Below, one piece after another: positions 1 through 8,300 of a stretch of DNA of 64,000 nt (its first letter is position 1; each line of letters opens with the position of its first letter). The notes beneath the pieces were generated by a model, which worked only from the letters and a program-made list of their open reading frames with translations, was not told where the DNA came from and did not search any database. The translations under genes were made by a program, and so were the position numbers. The stretch is from Brevibacterium sp. XM4083. GTDB lineage: Bacteria > Actinomycetota > Actinomycetes > Actinomycetales > Brevibacteriaceae. The DNA is taken from contig NZ_VFYR02000003.1 in assembly GCF_006489205.2 (NCBI RefSeq), forward strand, positions 303,462 through 367,461, in the 5' to 3' direction.

Positions 1-29
1 GGGCGCGACGGGGTAGGGACAGTGGACAT
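1..29 (-). CDS. 5' end of a gene leaving the window
   Basis: On the minus strand an ATG at 29-27 is preceded by a good Shine-Dalgarno (GAGGAGA, 4-5 nt upstream) and opens a frame MSTVPTPSR that runs off the left edge. It lies 64 nt downstream of the stop of the HTH gene on the same strand, so it may be the third gene of that operon. Nine residues are too few to name a family. The call rests only on the ribosome binding site and start. Confidence 0.4.
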
Positions 30-93
30 GGTGGTCTCCTCACCGGCCTCGATGCCCGCGCAGGGCGGCCGATTCAGTCAGTGGTGGATGGGG

Positions 94-414
94 TCAATCT
101 GTGGTGGTGGGGGCGGCGAGTGGATTCGCGGCGATGGCGCTGAGCGTCTCCCAGTGCGCGGCGAAGGCCGCCTGGCCCTCGGGTGTCAGGGACAGCCAGG
201 TGCGGGCGCGCTTGCCGACGAATCCCTTGCGGATGTCGACGTATCCGGCTTCCTCGAGGACCCGCATGTGCTGGGAGAGCAGTGATTCGCTGACCTCGAG
301 GGTCTCGCGCAGAGCCTTGAAGTCGGCTTCTCCCGTCGCGGCGAGCGCCGCCATGAGGGAGAACCGCACCGGGGCGTGGATGCGCGGATCGAGGGAGTGG
401 CGCGGATGGCTCAT
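94..414 (-). CDS. Winged-helix transcriptional regulator (ArsR/HTH_27 type)
   Basis: A 106-residue protein that is essentially one winged helix-turn-helix domain. Residues 12-30 form the first helix (RFSLMAALAATGEADFKAL region), the recognition helix is around VSESLLSQHMRVLEEAGY (41-58), and the wing carries KGFVGKRARTWLSLTPEG. This is the HTH_27-like single-domain family that usually controls a neighbouring membrane protein. The ATG overlaps the stop of the upstream membrane gene by four bases (ATGA at 411-414), so the two are translationally coupled. I infer that it represses its own operon through the inverted repeat at 891-911. No ligand-binding residues can be identified. Confidence 0.8.
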   Translation of the reverse strand: MSHPRHSLDPRIHAPVRFSLMAALAATGEADFKALRETLEVSESLLSQHMRVLEEAGYVDIRKGFVGKRARTWLSLTPEGQAAFAAHWETLSAIAANPLAAPTTTD

Positions 415-836
415 CGGCGATTCCTCCTTCCCGCCCGGGCCGCCTCGGCGAAGGCCGGCAGCGCGACGACGGTCCCCATGAGCAGCCACAGATCCATCCG
501 GTCTCCGAGGACGACGGGCCCGACCCAGGCGACGGCGACCGCGTAGAGGATCGCCCAGGCCGCGACCCATCTCCAGGTGTGGGCCCTGCTCGCCGGGCGG
601 ATCTCCTGGCGGGACTTCCAGCGGTAGAGGAGTCCGGCCCCGACGACCACGGCGAGGGTGAAGAGGAGCCCGTCCCAGGTGCCGCGCACCGCGGGCAGGG
701 CGCCGATGATGATGATCGTCACGAGGCCGAAGCCGACCATCATCGGCGGATACCACGCGCCTCTGCGCCGGACGTCGTCGCCGGCCCGCTCGGCCCGGGC
801 GAGCATCTCGCGCGGGTCGTCGTCCTCGATCATCAC
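411..836 (-). CDS. Small four-helix membrane protein, operon partner of the HTH regulator
   Basis: A 141-residue protein with a charged acidic N-terminus (MMIEDDDPREML), then about four hydrophobic segments near residues 33-50 (MMVGFGLVTIIIIGALPA), 57-70, 92-112 and 117-132, and an Arg-rich end (RAGRRNRR). I do not recognise a functional family. It resembles the uncharacterised integral membrane proteins encoded just upstream of single-domain winged-helix regulators in Actinobacteria. It is the first gene of the unit and its stop overlaps the regulator start. A sensor or transporter role is conceivable but not shown. Confidence 0.7.
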   Translation of the reverse strand: MMIEDDDPREMLARAERAGDDVRRRGAWYPPMMVGFGLVTIIIIGALPAVRGTWDGLLFTLAVVVGAGLLYRWKSRQEIRPASRAHTWRWVAAWAILYAVAVAWVGPVVLGDRMDLWLLMGTVVALPAFAEAARAGRRNRR

Positions 837-890
837 GGTCGCACCTCCTCATCGCAGCCTCGGCGGAGCACGATCAGCTCCGCACTCACT

Positions 891-911
891 CACTTTAATA
901 CCACTAAAGTG
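891..911. promoter_or_regulatory. Inverted repeat, probable operator
   Basis: CACTTTA and TAAAGTG form a perfect 7-bp inverted repeat around a 7-bp spacer in AT-rich DNA, about 55 bp upstream of the membrane-protein start. It is the only such repeat in the 837-1071 spacer and fits an operator for the winged-helix regulator of the same operon. Confidence 0.5.
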
Positions 912-1071
912 CATGCACAACGGTGAATTCCATGAGCGCCTGCGCAGGCGACCGGACGACTGCGATTCATGCACTGAACGTCTCAATCAAGACGAAATCT
1001 GTTCTTTAAAAGTCCTGCCCCCGCGCATAGTCTGACGACACACCCTCGAGATCACTGGAAGAGGAACGACG

Positions 1072-1134
1072 ATGTTCATCCCACCCGCACCCGCCGCGCC
1101 GACCGGCGGCCCGCTCACCCCCGCGCGGGCATGA
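1072..1134 (+). CDS. 20-residue leader peptide coupled to the LysR gene
   Basis: An ATG at 1072 with a strong Shine-Dalgarno (AAGAGGA, about 8 nt upstream) opens a 20-codon frame encoding the Pro/Ala-rich peptide MFIPPAPAAPTGGPLTPARA. Its TGA (1132-1134) overlaps the ATG of the LysR gene at 1131. The LysR start has no ribosome binding site of its own, so its translation probably depends on ribosomes finishing this leader. I know of no named family. The six prolines suggest slow elongation could matter, but that is inference. Confidence 0.5.
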   Translation: MFIPPAPAAPTGGPLTPARA

Positions 1135-2066
1135 TGCTCGAGACCCGCCAGCTGCAGTACTTCGCGATGGTCGCCAGGGAACGCCATTTCGGGCGGGCCG
1201 CCGAGCGCCTCAGCCTCGCCCAGCCCTACCTCTCGCAGCAGATCCGCAAACTCGAACGGCAGCTCGGCACAACCCTGCTCCACCGCACAACGCGCTCGGT
1301 CACCGTCACCCCGGCCGGCGCTCACCTGCTCGAGGAGGCCGAACGGGTGCTCGCCGAACTCGACACCCTCGGCACCGAGGTCGGTCTCATCGGCTCCGGG
1401 CTCCAGGGCCCGCTGCGCCTCGGCTTCACCGGGTCGACGACGTACGGGGTGATGCCGCAGGTGGTGCGCCGCACCGCGGCGCTGGCCCCGCGCCTGCAAC
1501 TGAGCGTGAGCGGCGAGATGATCACCCCGCAGCTTGTCACCCAGCTGCTCGACCGCACCATCGACATCGCCCTGCTGCGCGGCACCACCCCGGCAACGGG
1601 ACTGCTGTGCCAGATCATCGGCTCCGAACCCTGCATCGCCGCACTCCCCTCGGATTCGGACCTCGTCGACGCCGAGGCGATCACGGCCGCCGACATCAGC
1701 GGCCGCGTCCTCGTCGGCTACCCGGAGACCTCGGTGATGTCGACGACGACGGCGAACTTCCTCGGCGCTCACCGTCGGACCCCGGACTACGCGATCCGCG
1801 CGTCCCAGACCTCGACGCTCATGTCCCTCATCGCCGCGGGACTGGGCATGGCGGTCGTCCCGGGCACCGCCTCGGCGCTGGCGCTGCCCGGCGTCGAATT
1901 CCGCCCGATCGTCGACGCCCCGTGCACCGAGCTCTCCCTGGCCCGGCGGGTCGATGACGACTCCCGGGCGACGGAGCGGATGACGGCGATCATCACCGAG
2001 GTCGTCTCCGCGGCCATCGCCGAACCTGCTGTCACCGCAGCGATCGCCGAGGAGGACGCGTCATGA
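1131..2066 (+). CDS. catR: LysR-family regulator of the catechol operon (CatR-like)
   Basis: A 311-residue LysR regulator. The N-terminal HTH (METRQLQYFAMVARERHFGRAAERL region, residues 3-60) contains the typical SLAQPYLSQQIRKLERQLG helix. The effector domain follows from about residue 90 (LRLGFTGSTTYGVMPQ). It is the first full gene of a co-directional cat cluster, and its stop overlaps the catB start (ATGA 2063-2066). LysR proteins next to muconate cycloisomerase genes usually sense cis,cis-muconate; being co-transcribed instead of divergent is somewhat unusual. ATG 1131 or 1134 could be the start, and both depend on coupling to the leader ORF. Confidence 0.85.
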   Translation: MMLETRQLQYFAMVARERHFGRAAERLSLAQPYLSQQIRKLERQLGTTLLHRTTRSVTVTPAGAHLLEEAERVLAELDTLGTEVGLIGSGLQGPLRLGFTGSTTYGVMPQVVRRTAALAPRLQLSVSGEMITPQLVTQLLDRTIDIALLRGTTPATGLLCQIIGSEPCIAALPSDSDLVDAEAITAADISGRVLVGYPETSVMSTTTANFLGAHRRTPDYAIRASQTSTLMSLIAAGLGMAVVPGTASALALPGVEFRPIVDAPCTELSLARRVDDDSRATERMTAIITEVVSAAIAEPAVTAAIAEEDAS

Positions 2067-3163
2067 GGATCACCGCCGTCGAGACCGTGCCCTACCGCAT
2101 CCCCATGCGCAAACCGCTCGCGTTCGCCAGCGGCGCAGTCGACCACATCGAGCACGTCCTGCTGCGCCTGCACACCGACGAGGGGCTGACCGGCTGCGCC
2201 GACATCCCGCCCCGGCCGTATACGTACGGGGAGACCCTGGCTTCCGTCATCGCCGTCATCGACGGCGTCTTCGCCGAGGCGCTCCTCGGCGCCGATCCGC
2301 TCGACCGAGCCGGCATCCACGCCTGCCTGCGCCGCACCGTCGGCAACCACACCGCGAAGGGCGGCATCGACGTCGCCCTCTGGGACCTCATCGGGCAGGC
2401 GGCCGGGGTGTCCGTGCACCGGCTGCTCGGCGGGTACTGCGAGTCGCTCGCCGTGACCCACATGCTCGGGTTCGCCCCCACCGAGGCGGTCGTCGACGAA
2501 GCGCTCGCGTTCATCGACACGCACGGGGTGCGGTCGTTCAAGATCAAAGTCGGCCGGCGCCCGGTCGGCATCGACGTCGACCTCGTCACCGCGCTGCGGG
2601 AGGCCGTGGGCCCCGACGTCCTCCTCTACCTCGACGCCAACCGCGGGTGGACGGCCACCGAGGCCGCGCAGATGCTCGCGGGCACGACGGGGGCGGATCT
2701 GCGGTTCTTCGAGGAGCCCGACGACGCCGCCGAGGTGCTCGGCCGCCGCCGCCTCGTCGCGACCTCCCCGATCCCGATCGTCGCCGACGAGTCGGCTCCC
2801 GATCTCGGCGCGGCGGCCCGGGAGATCCACACGGGCGGGGCGAGCGCCCTGTCGATCAAGACCGCACGCACCGGGTTCACGGAGTCGGGCAAGATCCTCG
2901 CCTTCGCCGAGGCGCTCGGCCTCGACGTCCTCATGGGCAACCAGATCGACACCCAGCTCGGCAGCATCGCCACCGTGACCTTCGGTGCCGCCTTCGAGCA
3001 CTCCTCGCGCTACCCCGCAGAGCTCTCCAACTTCCTCGACATGGCCGACGACCTCGCCGCCGAACCGCTGCGCATCGTCGACGGTCGCGTCGCCGCCCCC
3101 ACCGCCCCGGGCGTCGGCACGGTCGTCGATGAGGACAAACTCGCCCACTACCGCATCGACTGA
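2063..3163 (+). CDS. catB: Muconate cycloisomerase (cis,cis-muconate lactonizing enzyme)
   Basis: A 366-residue enolase-superfamily enzyme that converts cis,cis-muconate to muconolactone. The MLE barrel signature is present: K160 and K162 in FKIKVG, metal ligands D191 (YLDANRGW), E217/E218 (FFEEPDD) and D242 (VADESA), and the opposite-face lysine K266 in ALSIKTARTG. Length matches the family (about 370). It sits between the LysR gene and catC, and catA follows, which fixes the substrate as muconate and argues against another acid sugar. It overlaps the regulator by four bases. Confidence 0.93.
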   Translation: MRITAVETVPYRIPMRKPLAFASGAVDHIEHVLLRLHTDEGLTGCADIPPRPYTYGETLASVIAVIDGVFAEALLGADPLDRAGIHACLRRTVGNHTAKGGIDVALWDLIGQAAGVSVHRLLGGYCESLAVTHMLGFAPTEAVVDEALAFIDTHGVRSFKIKVGRRPVGIDVDLVTALREAVGPDVLLYLDANRGWTATEAAQMLAGTTGADLRFFEEPDDAAEVLGRRRLVATSPIPIVADESAPDLGAAAREIHTGGASALSIKTARTGFTESGKILAFAEALGLDVLMGNQIDTQLGSIATVTFGAAFEHSSRYPAELSNFLDMADDLAAEPLRIVDGRVAAPTAPGVGTVVDEDKLAHYRID

Positions 3164-3222
3164 CCCGCCCGACTCCGCTGTCCCGCCCGACGACGCAGAG
3201 TCGACAACCGAAGGAGCCTCCC

Positions 3223-3498
3223 ATGCTGTACCTCGTGAGAATGGACGTCACCCTTCCCACCGACCTCTCCGCGGCCGAGACGACGGCGCTGCTCGCCCGC
3301 GAGAAGGCCTACTCCCAGGAGCTGCAGCGCGACGGCCGGTGGAAGGAGCTCTGGCGCATCGTCGGGGAGTACGCGAACTTCTCGGTCTTCGATGTCGCCG
3401 ACAATGACGAACTCCATGAGCTGCTCAGCGGCCTGCCGCTCTTCCCGCATATGCGCCTCCACGTCACGCCTCTGGCCACCCACCCCTCCCACATCTGA
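3223..3498 (+). CDS. catC: Muconolactone delta-isomerase
   Basis: A 91-residue protein, the usual size for CatC (about 92-96). It starts MLYLVRMDVTLPTD and contains the family stretches LLAREKAYSQELQRDG and LWRIVGEYANFSVFDV, ending in LPLFPHMRLHVTPLATHPS. It isomerises muconolactone to beta-ketoadipate enol-lactone and works as a decameric cytosolic enzyme. A clear Shine-Dalgarno (GAAGGAG) precedes the ATG. It lies between catB and catA on the same strand. Confidence 0.95.
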   Translation: MLYLVRMDVTLPTDLSAAETTALLAREKAYSQELQRDGRWKELWRIVGEYANFSVFDVADNDELHELLSGLPLFPHMRLHVTPLATHPSHI

Positions 3499-3538
3499 CG
3501 CCGCACGACGATCCGCCATCACCCCAAGGAGAGAGACA

Positions 3539-4405
3539 ATGTCCGAGAACAGCTTCCAGTCCGAAGTCACGGCGAAGGCCGCCGAATCCGGCGCCAACGC
3601 CTCGGCCCGCTTCCGCGAACGCCAGGCACAGGGCGGCACCGCCGCTGTCGACCAGGAGCGGGTCGCCCGGCTCGCCGGCAAGGCGATCAAGGCGCTCAAC
3701 GACCTCGTCGTCGAGGAGCAGCTGAGCTACGAGGAGTACAACGCGTTCAAAGCGTGGCTCATCAAAGTCGGTGAGGACGGCGAATGGCCGCTCTTCCTCG
3801 ACGTGTGGCTCGAGCACTCCGTCGAAGAGGTCGCCAATGCCGACCGGGAGGGGTCGAAGGGCACGATCGAAGGGCCGTACTACCTCGGCGGCTCACCGGA
3901 GCTGGAGTGGAACGGCACGATCCCGATGCGCGACGACGAACCGGGCACACCGTTCGTCTTCAAGGGCCAGGTCACCGCGGTCGACGGCACTCCGCTGCCG
4001 GGGGCGAAGCTCGAGCTCTGGCATGCCGACAACCTCGGCTTCTATTCGCAGTTCGCGCCGGGGCTGCCGGAGTGGAACCTGCGGGGGACGTTCACGGCCA
4101 ACGACAACGGCGAGTACGAGATCCACACGATCCGGCCCGCGCCCTATCAGATCCCGACCGATGGGGCGTGCGGTCAGCTCATCGCGGCAGCCGGGTGGCA
4201 TGCGTGGCGTCCCGCGCACCTGCATTTCAAGGTGCACGCGCCGGAGCACCAGCTCATCACCTCGCAGCTCTACTTCCCCGGTGATCCGCACAATGACGAC
4301 GACATCGCCTCGGCGGTCAAGCCCGAACTCCTCCTCGACCCGCAGCCGAACCCCGACGGCGAGGGAGAGGTCACCGTCTACGACTTCGTCCTCGATCCCG
4401 CCTGA
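3539..4405 (+). CDS. catA: Catechol 1,2-dioxygenase (intradiol, Fe(III))
   Basis: A 288-residue intradiol dioxygenase that cleaves catechol to cis,cis-muconate. The N-terminal helical dimerisation domain spans roughly 1-105. The beta-sandwich carries the four Fe(III) ligands: Y115 (GPYYLGG), Y203 (APYQIP), H227 and H229 (RPAHLHF). The start ATG at 3539 is chosen over upstream in-frame codons because AAGGAGAG lies 7-8 nt before it and the protein then has family length. It is the last gene of the catR-catB-catC-catA run and is followed by a strong terminator. No benzoate or phenol ring-activation genes are next to it, so the source of catechol is not visible here. Confidence 0.95.
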   Translation: MSENSFQSEVTAKAAESGANASARFRERQAQGGTAAVDQERVARLAGKAIKALNDLVVEEQLSYEEYNAFKAWLIKVGEDGEWPLFLDVWLEHSVEEVANADREGSKGTIEGPYYLGGSPELEWNGTIPMRDDEPGTPFVFKGQVTAVDGTPLPGAKLELWHADNLGFYSQFAPGLPEWNLRGTFTANDNGEYEIHTIRPAPYQIPTDGACGQLIAAAGWHAWRPAHLHFKVHAPEHQLITSQLYFPGDPHNDDDIASAVKPELLLDPQPNPDGEGEVTVYDFVLDPA

Positions 4406-4429
4406 GGACCCGTTACGCGCTGAACTGAC

Positions 4430-4463
4430 GGTCGCCTCGGCGGGGAATATCGCCGAGGCGACC
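4430..4463. terminator. Hairpin terminator between convergent genes
   Basis: A perfect 13-bp stem (GGTCGCCTCGGCG / CGCCGAGGCGACC) with an 8-nt AT-rich loop, lying 24 nt after catA and 12 nt after the alcohol dehydrogenase stop on the other strand. It has no long T-run, as is common in Actinobacteria. The arms are an inverted pair of the 9-mer CGCCGAGGC that recurs throughout the window. Confidence 0.8.
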
Positions 4464-4475
4464 GACCGTCAGCGC

Positions 4476-5570
4476 CTAGAAGCGCGTGATGATCGAGCGG
4501 ATGACCTCGCCCTTCTTCAGCTTGACGTAGGCCTCGTCGACGTCGTCGAGGGAGATCTCCTGGCTGATGAGTCCGTCGAGGTTGAGCCGCCCCTGCATGT
4601 AGAGGTCGGCGTACATCGGGATGTCGCGTTTGAGGTTCGTCGATCCCATGCTCACCCCCTGCACGCTGGCATGGCTGACGAGGGCGGCGAGCGAGGTGTC
4701 GAGAGTGACCGTGGCGTCGGGCTTGGCGATGCCGATGAGGTAGGCGTGCCCGCCGACGCGGCGCAGCGCGATCGCCTGCTCCTGGGTGGCCGGCAGTCCG
4801 ATGACCTCGAACGCGTGGTCGACCCCTCCCCCGGTGAGCTCCCTGACCGCCTCGACGGCGTCGACCTGTGAGGAGTTGATGACCTCGGTGGCGCCGAAGC
4901 TCTTCGCGACCTCGAGCTTCGCGTCGATGATGTCGATGGCGATGACGTGCGTGGCTCCGGCCAGGAGCGCGCCGGAGATGACGTTGAGTCCGACCCCGCC
5001 GGTGCCGATGACGGCGACGGAGTCGCCGACGCGCACGCCGGCGGTGTTGATCGCCGATCCGGCCCCGGTGACGACCGCGCATCCGATGATCGCCGCCTGC
5101 GGGAACGGGAGGTCGTCGCGGACGACGGCGAGCTGGTTCTCGTGGACGAGTGCTTGGGAGGCGAAGCCGCCGAGACCCCACCCCGAGGCGATCGCCGTGC
5201 CGTCCTCGGCGCTCAGGCGCGACGGCTCGTCCGGTCCCCGCACCGTCGCCTGCGGGTTCGGGCACTCGTAGGTGCGCCCGGACAGGCACGTCGTGCACAC
5301 TCCGCAGAATTGGATGAGGCAGCCGACGACGTGGTCGCCGACTTTGATCGTCGTGACCTCGGAGCCGACCGCCTCGACGACGCCGGCGATCTCATGGCCG
5401 AACACAGCGGGAAAGGGGAAGCCGTAGCCGCTCTCGACGATGTGGAGGTCGGAATGACAGAGTCCCGACGCCCTGACATCGATGAGGACTTCGCGCTCGC
5501 GGGGCTCGTCGATGGCGACGTCCCGCGTGGTGAACGGTGACCCGACTCCCTCGGACACAGATGCTCGCAT
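4476..5570 (-). CDS. Zn-dependent class III-like alcohol dehydrogenase
   Basis: A 364-residue medium-chain dehydrogenase. Catalytic zinc ligands are C38 (GLCHSDLH) and H59 (FGHE). Structural zinc cysteines are C89, C92, C95 and C103 (FCGVCTTCLSGRTYEC). The Rossmann motif is AVIGTGGVGLNV. The sequence resembles aryl-alcohol or mycothiol/glutathione-type (class III) dehydrogenases, but the substrate cannot be set from sequence. The ATG at 5570 follows AAAGGAG. It converges with the cat operon and is not co-transcribed with it. Confidence 0.88.
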   Translation of the reverse strand: MRASVSEGVGSPFTTRDVAIDEPREREVLIDVRASGLCHSDLHIVESGYGFPFPAVFGHEIAGVVEAVGSEVTTIKVGDHVVGCLIQFCGVCTTCLSGRTYECPNPQATVRGPDEPSRLSAEDGTAIASGWGLGGFASQALVHENQLAVVRDDLPFPQAAIIGCAVVTGAGSAINTAGVRVGDSVAVIGTGGVGLNVISGALLAGATHVIAIDIIDAKLEVAKSFGATEVINSSQVDAVEAVRELTGGGVDHAFEVIGLPATQEQAIALRRVGGHAYLIGIAKPDATVTLDTSLAALVSHASVQGVSMGSTNLKRDIPMYADLYMQGRLNLDGLISQEISLDDVDEAYVKLKKGEVIRSIITRF

Positions 5571-5962
5571 GGTTGCTCCTTTGCAATCGTGGCGGTGATC
5601 GAACCGGTGACGATGACGTCCGCCGGATCGCGGTGACCAGCCGACGATCACGCAGGCAGAGCAGTGACACAACGGTCGGCACCCATTTTTGAGCGTACGC
5701 CCGATCAGGATCGGTGTCGATGAATTCCGCGGGTCGAGGCGGTGATCAGTCGGTGCGCGGCCCCTGGTGCGAGGCGATGCGGTCGCCGGGCCGACCGATG
5801 ATTTACTACCGATCAGTCGTTCTGTTCGGTAGGATGTGTGGCGCCGGTCACCATACGGGCACCCCGTCCTGGTCGACCCCCGCGGCTCCACCGAAGCCCG
5901 GGCGGTCGGCTGTTCGCGCACTCTCAACGCCGAGATCCACGACAGAACAGGAATGCAGACCT
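5571..5962. other. 392-bp divergent intergenic region
   Basis: This region holds the divergent promoters of the alcohol dehydrogenase and the lipase. The only clear structure is the inverted repeat at 5806-5832. Open frames crossing it lack ribosome binding sites and family similarity. Confidence 0.6.
5806..5832. promoter_or_regulatory. Inverted repeat, possible operator
   Basis: CTACCGA and TCGGTAG form a perfect 7-bp inverted repeat with a 13-bp spacer in the divergent region. Spacing fits a dimeric TetR or LysR site, but no regulator gene is adjacent, so the cognate factor is unknown. Confidence 0.35.
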
Positions 5963-7405
5963 ATGAGCACGCGTCGACCGACTTTGATTCCGCCCCTGCG
6001 ACGGCTCACCACGGTGGGCACCGCAGCGATCGCCGGCCTCGCGCTGGCGGTGGGCACGATCGCGACCCCAGCCCACGCCGCCGACCCCGTCCCGACGACG
6101 GACGCCGAAGCCGAACGCCTCAACGACGAACGGGCCGCCGAGGATCCCGCCGAACTCGATCGCAGCAGCGTTCCCGCCGGTGTGAGCGTCGAACAGGCAC
6201 GGTCGGTCGTCGAGTCCTCCGACGAGATCACCGTCGCCGATGTCGAATACGCAGCCGCCGTCGAGGACCTCCCGGCTTCCGGTGTCCCCGCGGACTTCTA
6301 CGACACACCCGCCACGCTGCCGGAGGAGAACGGTGCGGTCGTCAGGCAGGCCGAATCCGACTTCTACCTCGACCCCGTCCGGCTCATCAGGCACAACGCG
6401 AAGACGACGACGTTCATGTACCGCACCACCGACGACCGCGGCACCGCCCGTGCCGCCACCGCCACCCTGCTCAGCCCCGCGAACTCCCAGGGTCCGGCAC
6501 AGGACGCCGTCGTCATCGCCCCGGGCACGCAGGGCACTGCCGACAAGTGCGCGCCCAGCCGGCAACTGAGCATGGGCACGGAGTACGAGGGCATCGGGGT
6601 GACCTCGGCGCTGGCTGCCGACCGTCCGGTCATCGTCGTCGACTACATCGGGCTCGGCACCGAGGGCCCGCATCGCTACCTCAACCGCGTCGAGGAGGGC
6701 CGAGCCGTGCTCGACGCCGCCCGCGCCGTCCAACAGGTCGAGGGAAGCGGTATCGATGCGAAAACCCAGCTGCAGCTGCGCGGCTACTCCCAGGGCGGGC
6801 AGGCGACGGCGGCGGCTCTCGAACTCGCCGCGGAGTGGGCTCCCGAGCTCAACCTCGCCTCCGCCTCGGCGGGGGCCGTCCCGACCGACCTCAACGACGC
6901 CGTCGGCAGGCTCTCGGGCGTCTACACCGGTTTCCTCCTCTTCGGGGCGGATTCGTTCGCGGAGCAGGCGGGCATCGACCTCGACGATCACCTCAACGAG
7001 AAGGGCCAGGAGACGGTCGAGCGCGCCGCCGGCCAGTGTACGGTCGAAGCCGTTCTCACCAACGCCTTCGTCGATACGAGCACGCTGACGAAGAACGGCG
7101 GGGACTTCCAGCAGCTCGTCGAGGAGGAGTTCGCCGCGGTCCTCGACGAGCAGCGGTTGGGCATGACGGCGATCCCGGACGTTCCCGTCCTCGTCAACCA
7201 CAGCCGCCTCGACGACGTCGTGCCCTTCGCGCAGGGTCGGGGGCTGGCCGCGGCCTGGTGCGATGCGGGCAGGTCGGTGACCTTCGCGGACAATCTCGCG
7301 CCCACGCACATCGGCGGGTACCTCGCCTCGCTGCCGCGCGTCGAGGCGTTCACGTCGACGACCTTCGCCGGCCAGTCACCGCTCAACAGCTGCTGGCGGC
7401 TCTGA
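5963..7405 (+). CDS. Secreted lipase/esterase, secretory lipase (LIP) family
   Basis: A 480-residue alpha/beta hydrolase. Residues 1-39 form a Sec signal peptide: RRPTLIPPLRR, a hydrophobic core, then TPAHA|ADP. The nucleophile elbow is GYSQG with S276. Likely acid and base are D417/D418 (NHSRLDDVVPF) and H449 (APTHIGGY). The fold and DPVRLIRHNAKTTTFMYRTT region fit the LIP/secretory-lipase family, also common in Actinobacteria, which release fatty acids outside the cell. The ATG at 5963 is chosen because it yields a complete signal peptide; upstream in-frame codons would disrupt it. It is a lone gene with no visible foldase. Confidence 0.88.
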   Translation: MSTRRPTLIPPLRRLTTVGTAAIAGLALAVGTIATPAHAADPVPTTDAEAERLNDERAAEDPAELDRSSVPAGVSVEQARSVVESSDEITVADVEYAAAVEDLPASGVPADFYDTPATLPEENGAVVRQAESDFYLDPVRLIRHNAKTTTFMYRTTDDRGTARAATATLLSPANSQGPAQDAVVIAPGTQGTADKCAPSRQLSMGTEYEGIGVTSALAADRPVIVVDYIGLGTEGPHRYLNRVEEGRAVLDAARAVQQVEGSGIDAKTQLQLRGYSQGGQATAAALELAAEWAPELNLASASAGAVPTDLNDAVGRLSGVYTGFLLFGADSFAEQAGIDLDDHLNEKGQETVERAAGQCTVEAVLTNAFVDTSTLTKNGGDFQQLVEEEFAAVLDEQRLGMTAIPDVPVLVNHSRLDDVVPFAQGRGLAAAWCDAGRSVTFADNLAPTHIGGYLASLPRVEAFTSTTFAGQSPLNSCWRL

Positions 7406-7446
7406 TACTGCAGATGGGGAGGAGCCCACGCCGGGGAGACGCTCGA

Positions 7447-8148
7447 CTACGCCTCCATGACGTAGGAGAGGATCATCGAGACGAGGGTGGCGACGACAAC
7501 GGAGTTGAAGGCGAACGCGACGATGACGTTGGTGCGCACGAGTCTCCACCCGGCGCGGGTGATGGCTCGGCCCGGCAGCGCCGCCGTCATCGTCGAGGTG
7601 AGCACGGAGAAAGTCAGGTAGTCGCTGAAGGCCCGTTCCGCCTCCATGTCGAACTCGAGGTGTCGCGCCGCCTGGCTGCCGCCGTCGCACAGGTCGAGGC
7701 GCATGTAGTCGAGGGCGAACGAGTAGACCATGACCGCCCACGAGGCGATGACGTTGGCGATGCCGAGGGCACCGGCGACGACGGTCTCTTCGCTCGATCC
7801 GAGGGTGACGAGGTAGACGTTGAGCATGATGGCAACGAAGGCGGCGACGACCGTCCACGACACGGCGCCGCCGCTGCCGAAGAGGATCGACGTCCAACGG
7901 CGCCTGCGGGCGATGGCCCAGCGCGAGTGGACGGTGAGCTCCGCCTGAGTGAGATCCTGCAGTCCGGCGTGGGTCCAGAGGAGGTAGACCAGCGCGTACA
8001 CCGGCCACGCGACAAGGAAGACGGCGATGAGTCGCTGCGTCGCATCGACGAAACCGGCCGAATCAGCGCCGAACGGGGAGAATCCGAGACCGACGATGAC
8101 GACGGCCCCGACGAGGAGTGCGGGGATCAAGCTCACCGTTGAGCGCAT
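7447..8148 (-). CDS. DUF1345 family membrane protein
   Basis: A 233-residue protein with hydrophobic segments near residues 5-25, 40-60, 88-112, 124-145 and 205-228, and the DUF1345 signature AERAFSDYLTFSVLTSTMT around residues 168-186. The family is widespread and uncharacterised; members are inner-membrane proteins of about 210-230 residues. A cytosolic Arg-rich loop (AIARRRRW) separates the first and second halves. It converges with the lipase gene and appears monocistronic. Function is unknown. Confidence 0.8.
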   Translation of the reverse strand: MRSTVSLIPALLVGAVVIVGLGFSPFGADSAGFVDATQRLIAVFLVAWPVYALVYLLWTHAGLQDLTQAELTVHSRWAIARRRRWTSILFGSGGAVSWTVVAAFVAIMLNVYLVTLGSSEETVVAGALGIANVIASWAVMVYSFALDYMRLDLCDGGSQAARHLEFDMEAERAFSDYLTFSVLTSTMTAALPGRAITRAGWRLVRTNVIVAFAFNSVVVATLVSMILSYVMEA

Positions 8149-8300
8149 GTCATCGGAGATCGTGATGATCTGGCTGTGGCGGGGGCGCAGGCGCAGGACG
8201 GCTCCGGTTCACTCGATGTCGGCTGGTCAACTCACCCTAGTCGAAAGGCGCCCGGAGGTTCCGTCAGGCGAGCAGCGGGTTCCCCTAGAACGGGGTGCCC

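Noticed and set aside
5836..8142. 768-codon plus-strand frame over the lipase and DUF1345 genes
   Set aside because: Arg/Gly/His-rich shadow; the lipase has a signal peptide, triad and correct length in another frame.
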